From NCBI GenBank assembly GCA_028753945.1, contig JAPNXP010000003.1:4030001-4094000 (forward strand): 64,000 nucleotides of DNA, written 5' to 3'. The position numbers and the translations under genes are program-made. The DNA is from Hexactinellida sp. DTS-2022 (lineage: Eukaryota > Porifera > Hexactinellida). Positions 57,360-64,000 of this stretch are shown here, one piece after another. The first letter of the stretch is position 1. Every line of letters starts with the position of its first letter. The notes under the pieces are model-generated. The model worked only from the letters and a program-made list of their open reading frames with translations, ran no database searches and was not told where the DNA came from.

Positions 57360-57847
57360 TTAATTTAAACATTAATTAAATTATATTACACTAAGTTGAA
57401 ATGTAATTTTAATATTGAAATTCTAGTTAATTAAATTTAACATTGAGGAAGTGCAATCAGAAGGAGCACACTCCCATCTCGTCTGTGAGGGTTTTTTTAT
57501 TATTTGAAACATGACGGATGTGTAATGTGTAATATGATGGATGTGAAATGTAAAATATGTGAAATGTGAAAAGTGAAATATGTTCAAAATAGTGTAAAGA
57601 GTTGTATTAATATTAGACAAATATTAGTACCAGAATATTTTAGATTATTGTGGATTGATGGCGCGCGGGCCGTACTCCCTGAATTCTTTTTAGAAAAGCC
57701 GGGTGCGACTCCACGGGTTCGGCCCCCTAGATACACATTCTTTTTGGTTTCAAAATTATTATTGATCAGCTGTTTACTAATGTAGGTGTAGGTAGGCATA
57801 GCCTACTCATATATGGCCTGACAGTAGATGTACTACTGTATGCCACG
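57360..57847. other. Spacer with a P-like left end at 57797
   Basis: GC-rich patch at 57655-57730. CATAGCCTACTCATATATGG at 57797 resembles the P-like left end but stops after about 30 bp. Confidence 0.35.
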
Positions 57848-58671
57848 CAGGGCTTTACATAAATCATTGATTTTGATTTTAAATCAAAATCATTCAAAAA
57901 TTCGTGATGTAAAATCAATCAAAATCAAATCATTCAAAATGTGAGATTGAAAAAATCAATCATCAAATCATTTTTGATTCACCACAAAATCATCAAAAAT
58001 CAAAATCAAATCATTTCCAATTACGATGATATAATTTTTTTGTTACTCCCGACCGAATACTAATTTACACAGAATAACACATTTTTTATAGGTGATCTAA
58101 GAATCTTAATCAATATAATAGCTATAATAAAAATACATGTAACTATAAATTAGTAATCCTTTTCAGATGTACCTATTAAAAGGTCAAAATAACTAATTCC
58201 GAGGAGACTAATAAGCGGAGTCGATAGTAATAGTGTAAACGTTAGTATATTTCACCCATTAAACCGGAGCAATCTAAGTATAAGGGTATTGGGTTGTTTC
58301 TGGTCAAACTTTGGATTCGATTTAGCTGAGTGATTGTAGTTTCAAACGGGGATGAAGTGGAACGATAAAATATACATAGACCCGCAATTGTATTTAACGT
58401 ATTCATACTACTATAACCTGCTGAAGTGGAAGAACATATAACATAAATATGGGTTAGTATTACTTAGTAAAATTATTAACAGAGCAGAAAAATGATTTGA
58501 TTTAAATAAAAATCAAATCATTAACTTTTCACAAATCAATCAAAATCAAATCATTCTAAAAATGAAATGGAAAAAATCAATCATCAAATCATTGAATGTA
58601 CCCAAAGATCAATCATAAATCATTGATTTGATTTGAAAAAAAAATCATCAAATGATTTATGTAAAGCCCTG
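57848..58671. mobile_element. hAT-type MITE with tgattttgat repeats (824 bp)
   Basis: Ends CAGGGCTTTACATAAATCAT and its complement ATGATTTATGTAAAGCCCTG (nearly exact). The left flank atgccacg and right flank atttgccacg suggest an altered 8-bp duplication. The interior repeats aatcaaaatcaaatcat. Confidence 0.8.
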
Positions 58672-59103
58672 ATTTGCCACGTCATAGCATTCTAATATAC
58701 TAAGGCAATGGCACTCATGTTTTTTTTTGGACCATGGACTGGTTAAACGAGTCATTTTCATATGCATTTGATTTGCAAATTTTTAGGCCCCGATAGATCC
58801 CCTCTATATTGTATATTGTTTAGCATGATTATGTCATACCATACTGATGTCAGGCCTCACAATCGAATGACATTTTTGAACCCGAATTCAGTGGAATTGG
58901 AACTTATTAAACAACCACAAGTTATTTTTATGTTTAATTTCATGTACAGTGCACCCATTATGTTTGTATGTGGTCACGATACGATTAGTTTATTGTAGAA
59001 ACGAAGTAGAATTTTTATCTAAATTCTGTTTTTACGAATCATTACACTCTTGTTTGTCATAATTGTATTGATTTCTTATGGTTATGCTAGCTACTAAGTG
59101 AAT

Positions 59104-59350
59104 ATGCCACTACGTAGTTGTTCGGCTCCAAATTGTAAGGGTAACTACAAATCAAATGATCGGTTCGCGCATTTCAAGATCCACCAGAAAGCAGATCACT
59201 CAGCAAGCTTTATTCGGGCAATTTGCAGAGAAGAGACACACCGGTTCCCAATGGAGGCGATACATTTCGCAATATTGCACGTGTGAATCTAAAGCTGAAA
59301 GATATTATTCACAAGTTTATCTACCAGGATTTCCCTCCTACTATTCTTAA
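59104..59350 (+). pseudogene. THAP-domain remnant of the P-like element
   Basis: ATG at 59104, MPLRSCSAPNCKGNYKS, then FAHFKIHQ. A shifted frame ends in VYLPGFPSYYS, matching the VYLPGCPSYYQ box of the 21.6-kb copy. The rest of the transposase is absent. Confidence 0.7.
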
Positions 59351-59501
59351 TTTGTCACATGCACAGTAGTCTCGAATCAGAGGAAGATGAATAGTTTTCT
59401 CAGCTCTATCACTTATCCTGAGTCATACAAAGAAGTAAAGGATTTCCATGAAATGCAAGGTAATTTCTCATTTCTTTCCCTCCCTGAAAATTGGTCATAA
59501 T

Positions 59502-59667
59502 CAGGGTTTCATACAGGGGGTTGTAGGGGGGCATATGCCCCCCCTTCGCCAAGAAGTGCCCCCTCTAGAAAAACCACTTACACTACGAAGTTTAATTTAT
59601 GCCCCCCCTAAAGAGCATACATATCCCAGAGTGCCTCCCTTGCATGCAAATCCTGTATGAAACACTG
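59502..59667. mobile_element. Small TIR element (166 bp), hAT-like ends
   Basis: CAGGGTTTCATACAG and CTGTATGAAACACTG. No clear TSD. Confidence 0.6.
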
Positions 59668-60113
59668 ACAATGGTATCCCGATGAATATAGCTTGATACA
59701 TCCTCGTATAGAATACTATAGCATCATGGTAGTGGCTACTTGTTAGTAAATTTGATCTCTGTTCAAGCCAGTGTAGGTGTATTCTCCACTTTCGATAAAT
59801 TCTCTAAGTGGGTTGTAGGATAAACTCTGCCTGCATCGACGTAGCACTCGGTTTTTATTGCCACTTGTGTCACAAGTGGCACATTGACAGGAACACAAAT
59901 GCCAATACATTGATATGAGTTAGTTAAAATATTATACTTACTAGCGTTATAAACTTGAAAACCTAGTGTTTTCAGGTCTTGTTATGTCGATATTTGAAGA
60001 GGTATATGTATCCCTGTCATCAGTGATCAGCCACTTGTGGCACAAATTTCGGATTTTTAAAATACTTTTTCCCAGACAGGGGACCATCATATGCGATCGT
60101 TCGCCTTATCCGG

Positions 60114-60246
60114 TGTAAGCGCGTTATGGGGACCCCAGCGTTTTTGGCCCCCTGGGCTTTAAAACATTAGCGATATGGGGACGGGGTTCCTAAGACGTTA
60201 GGGATTTAGGGACCTAAAACGCTGGGGTCCCCGAAGCGCGCTTACA
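60114..60246. mobile_element. 133-bp TG..CA mini-element with CCGG duplication
   Basis: TGTAAGCGCG and CGCGCTTACA at the ends, CCGG on each side (60110-60113, 60247-60250). It sits inside a decayed mariner-type MITE whose relative at 54001 has an unbroken ttatccgg. Confidence 0.75.
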
Positions 60247-61258
60247 CCGGGATTCGTATTAACCAATATGATTGTGTTGAAAAGGCTTTGAAGGGACTTT
60301 ATTAACCGTGTTATTACTAACGAGCTTCTACTGTATTATACGTACGTATATTAAGTTTGAAAGTTCAATATAGGGGGGGAGGGGGCCCTGGCGCAAATAT
60401 TTTCAAGTTATTTATTTATTAGTATATTTCTAAATTAGTTAAGATCGAGATTCTGTGATTCCATTAGGTATTGCGCCTGCCCCATGCGAAATTTGTGCCC
60501 CTGAGATTTTTCTAAACTTTGTGATGATATATCTAAACTTTGGATTAACATTTGGAATATTTTGAGACTCAGCCCTCCTACAAGTCTCATAGCCCCACTC
60601 ACTATCCCTTTATGGCTACAGGCCCGTATCAATTCTTGTAAAATCAAACTAATTTAACGAGTTTTAGTTAATTATTATTTCTAATTTATAGATACAGACT
60701 ATCACAGCGAACCCCACCTTTTTCAACCGTAGACCCCTTTTAGCAAATACCAAACGTTCTATGGACCCCCTTCCATTGCCCCTAATACAAATTTGAGATC
60801 TTGTCGATCCCCTTCTTCCATCCGTGGACCCAATTTCAGAACCTCTGCCCTATCAGATGTTTGTTAGTGAAGAGTTCCTCTGACGAATTCTACTGCAAAT
60901 ACAAGTTTCACTCTTAATCCCATTACTTCACAGAGATACTCTATATTGTTGTTTAATGTTACACTTAGCTCATTGTGTCTTGTATATTTATTTCATGAAT
61001 TAATTAGCTATGTAGTCTTAGTTCAAATCTTCACTAATTAGTAGGGATTTAATTAATTAAAGAAGGGGAACAAGATATAAGAAAAACCTAAGAAATATGC
61101 ATCAACAATGTAACTTGACTGTAAACAATGAAATTTTTATTATACATAATGTATTAGGTATATTATTGAATACTATATACTAACTCGTTTAACCAATCCA
61201 TGGTCCAAAAAAACCATGAGTGCCATTGCCTTAGTATATTAGAATGCTATGGCCACGT

Positions 61259-61618
61259 GATAGATCACGTCGAGACATGAAGATTGAGCTAAAGATCACT
61301 AAAATCGGTCAAGAAACAAAAAAGTTAAATTTTTTCTACCTGTAGCTCATAAGCCAAACCCTATGGGGAAAATTGAAATCATCACTGATGCCAAATATAC
61401 TATAAAATAGTATTGTAGTAGCATAGTTATGTGCATACAATCCAATTTACATGTCTAACACTTCGATTCGTTATTAGGGTGCACCGGTGCAGATTCATTT
61501 TATTAGATTCCTATTCTAAATTTCAAATCTCCAGTTTCAAATTATTCTACAAAATGCTAAGCGACAATATTCATTATTTCAACTGGTAATAGATTCTTAT
61601 TCAATTATTCGTCTGTAT
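61259..61618. other. Non-coding spacer
   Basis: Nothing recognised beyond the P-like TSD. Confidence 0.3.
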
Positions 61619-62088
61619 CAGTGGTTCTCAAACTTTTTACAGCGCGGACCACTTCAGCAAATATTAGTGTCTCCGCGTACCACCATAATGACCGATATTT
61701 ATATCAGGGTGGGGTTCAATTATACGCTATCCTTAGAATTTCAACTACAATTCCAATTACAATTATAGGGATTGTTGTTTTCCGATTCCAATTACAATTA
61801 TAGGGATTGTTGTTTTCCGATTCCAATTACAATTATAGGGATTTGTGTATTTCAATTATAATTACAATTATTTCAAAAACGTAATTAATTGTAATTGAAT
61901 TAATTACAATTATAATTGAACTCAACCCTGATTTATATACTCCCCTGAAAACGACGTACAGTATAACGTGCTATAAAGTACAATTGCATTGTGTCTAATA
62001 ACATTTCAATTTTGATATATTAAGTAAAATGAGATACCTCCGCGTACCACTAGAAGGAGCTACGCGTACCACAGTTTTAGAACCACTG
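61619..62088. mobile_element. hAT-type MITE (470 bp)
   Basis: Ends CAGTGGTTCTCAAAC and GTTTTAGAACCACTG; TSD GTCTGTAT at 61611-61618 and 62089-62096. Holds a minisatellite (ccaattacaattataggga, about 61750-61850). Confidence 0.9.
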
Positions 62089-62390
62089 GTCTGTATATAA
62101 TTGAAAACCGATAACTTGAGACGCGTACCGCCATACTGTAGCTAGCTACGACGATGCGTTTAATTTAGGCATACCAAGTTTAAATTGCTTCATCTGCCCC
62201 TCATTATTGTACCTGATCAATTGAAAAGTACTACTATTTGGTCAACCGAATATATCTGGTTGCCAACCAAATACCAAATACTGATATTCTGCATCAACCC
62301 GAATATTGAACTAATAGGTTTCAACATTGCCTATTACTAGTTATTAGCAACTTTTCTCATTATCAACTAATTTTCAGACACTGATCTATT

Positions 62391-62577
62391 CAGTGGCGGC
62401 GCCAGGATTCCAGCTCCTGGGGGGCACAGGGGGGCTGAAAAATATTAGGAAGGACACAAATTTAATTAAATCTCCGCCAAACATTGATCTATATTTTTTA
62501 TGTGCCCCCCTCAGAGGGGGGCACATAAAATTCAAGGGGGGGGCTCACCCTGGCACCCCAATCCCGATCCGCCGCTG
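62391..62577. mobile_element. hAT-like MITE (187 bp)
   Basis: Ends CAGTGGCGGCGCCAGG and GATCCGCCGCTG, GC-rich. No clean TSD. Confidence 0.6.
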
Positions 62578-62642
62578 TCAATCTCCATACGAACTCAACT
62601 CGTCTCCTATTCAGCTCAACACTACATATTCTATATGTAGTG

Positions 62643-62961
62643 ACGGGATGATTCTCCCTCGCATGAGGAGTCCCAATTTCCCATTGTACACTCGCCCATA
62701 ATAACAAAAAGGAAAACTCCGGCGAAGAAGAAGAAGCCAAAGTTACCTAGAGTTAAGATATATCATGCGAAGACTGCTGATAAGAGAAAGACCGCGAAGA
62801 GAGCTGTAGCCGCGGTTAATAGCGCAGCACCTGAAGATGCATCAGCAGAGGAGGTGTGTGCGAGGCTCCTCTCCCCAAGAGGAGACTCATCCAAGAGAGT
62901 GCCAGCCAGAGGGGAGGGGGAGACTCGGAAGTGCGGACTCGTGAATTTGGCATATGAGTAA
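62643..62961 (+). other. Basic, GC-rich open frame lacking an ATG
   Basis: A frame open for about 105 codons before TAA reads KRKTPAKKKKPKLPRVKI, then KTADKRKTAKRAVAAVN, then an acidic and arginine/glycine part (LLSPRGDSSKRVPARGEGE). Its GC content and lysine/alanine bias differ from all neighbours. It could be an exon or a fragment of a retroelement or histone-like tail. Family not recognised. Confidence 0.35.
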
Positions 62962-63693
62962 ATTCGGCCTGAAGAAATTGGTGACCCGTGTTGGTAAAAC
63001 CGGCGCTTTAAATTGAGTAGTATGGTGTCAAGTGTGCTCCAAAGACACAGTAACTAAGCGATTAATAGAATACTACTATAATTTTTCTGACAATTAAAAT
63101 AACTGGAAATCTGTTTGAAAATACCGTAGGCCGAATTCACCGGTGGCCCGAATCGCCCGGTTACCATTCAGTTAGTTGCATTGGCGTAGCAACATGGTTT
63201 TGCGATGGAGGGGCGATAGCGAGCGAGGAAAAAATTAGGGGGTCTACCGTCTACGGTCTACCCCTAGGAAAATTTAGGTAGTCATTCAGCTGCCTGCGTA
63301 GAATCAAAACGTATTTGAGAACCACAATGTCACAAGAGCGCCTAGACCACGTAGCCGGAATCCACATACACAAACAGGAGATGGACAAAATCAATAGACA
63401 AGAGTTATTCGATTAGTTTGTGTCACGAAATTAGTTTAGAAAAAATGTTTTATAGTTTATACCAATATTTAATTTGTGGAATATATCACCTTCTCTAATG
63501 AATACACTATTTCGTTGAATATATAGGGGGCGCTTGAGCGCCCCTAACGCCCCCTAGTGTGCGCCACTGTTGATTACCTATTATAACATCTAAAAGTTAG
63601 TTTATATCTCTATCTCAATTATAAATGCGGTTTCTATCCCCCGTCACTCTAATACAATCCGGACAAACACACAACAATCGAGATTTAATAATA
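62962..63693. other. Non-coding region with a repeat D tail
   Basis: The D tail is at about 63600-63690 (atcccccgtcactctaata, caatcgagatttaataata). Otherwise unassigned. Confidence 0.4.
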
Positions 63694-63880
63694 CAGTGGA
63701 GCCTCCCATAACGGACACTCCAAATAGCGGACAACCTCTAAATAACGGACAACCCTCGTGGCACGGATATATTTATTTAGCATATGTCTAATAGAAAAGC
63801 AACCTCTAAATAGCGGACAACCTCTAAATAAAGGACAACGGTTCCGGTCCCAAGGTGTCCGTTGTTCAGAGGCTCTACTG
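63694..63880. mobile_element. Pogo/mariner-type MITE (187 bp)
   Basis: TA duplication; ends CAGTGGAGCCTCCC and GAGGCTCTACTG; internal gcggacaacctctaaata repeats. Confidence 0.9.
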
Positions 63881-64000
63881 TATAGATAAGCCTATTACAC
63901 TGCAAAATTGGGCCCGGAAAATTTTTAAAATTCCATGGAATTTTTCCCATGTTGGGACAAAAAAATTCTTGCTAGGTCCATTTCTCCATGGAACATTGTT

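Larger units (their letters stand above)
58683..61251 (+). mobile_element. Defective THAP/P-like element (2.6 kb)
   Basis: TIRs of about 75 bp start CATAGCATTCTAATATACT and end with the complement; GCCACGT is present at 58676-58682 and 61252-61258 (7-bp TSD). It holds a THAP remnant and two small nested elements. No catalytic domain was found. Confidence 0.85.

Overview
The window is animal-type eukaryotic DNA. It is AT-rich, its coding pieces are interrupted by spliceosomal introns (GT..AG, phases that match across exons), and the protein families are metazoan mobile-element families: THAP/P-element, Ginger-like integrase, MULE with RING, RecQ-like, and Cys2-His-Cys zinc fingers. Nothing looks bacterial. 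I cannot name the species; an invertebrate genome loaded with DNA transposons is the best description. No rRNA, tRNA or CRISPR was found, and the only plausible host genes are a small zinc-finger cluster at 28-40 kb.

Layout. 0-7.4 kb: dispersed repeats built from a few modules (a ~105-bp near-palindrome with CTGTGCCGAC arms, a block carrying an 18-bp perfect palindrome, a ~141-bp tandem unit, a Helitron-like 3' end), split by a 1.97-kb long-TIR element at 4460-6424. 7.4-14.0 kb: a complete transposon with GAGAC-rich terminal repeats and a 6-bp target duplication (AGATCT), carrying an intron-rich DDE integrase gene on the minus strand; a related empty site lies at 53330. 15.26-21.10 kb: a complete Ginger-like transposon with TG..CA ends, ~240-bp GC-rich TIRs and 5-bp TSD (TAGTC), encoding an integrase followed by an OTU-type cysteine protease and itself hit by three small elements. 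21.15-28.13 kb: a THAP/P-element transposase gene split by a non-autonomous TG..CA element (23923-25031, TSD ATGCC) and by a MULE (25217-27939, TSD TCTGAAATAT) whose ends are tandem arrays and which encodes a MULE transposase plus a RING protein.

28-40 kb: tandem paralogous genes on the minus strand encoding paired C2HC zinc fingers; exon phases agree between copies, one gene (36.3-37.1 plus 33.9-34.3 kb) looks intact and the others are damaged. 40-44 kb: repeats and one 1.76-kb TIR element. 45.1-47.7 kb: a Ulp1-like protease with a PHD finger (minus strand) beside a RecQ-like helicase C-terminal half and a possible DDE transposase fragment (plus strand), perhaps one unclassified transposon. 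48.3-49.3 kb: a second THAP/P-element remnant. 50-64 kb: repeats, many hAT-type and pogo/mariner-type MITEs with visible target duplications, and a 2.57-kb defective P-like element at 58683-61251.

The genes do not form a metabolic pathway; they are mobilisation machinery (DDE enzymes) with accessory proteases and zinc-binding domains. Nesting gives a relative order of insertion: dispersed repeat first, then Ginger-like or P element, then MULE/MITE insertions.
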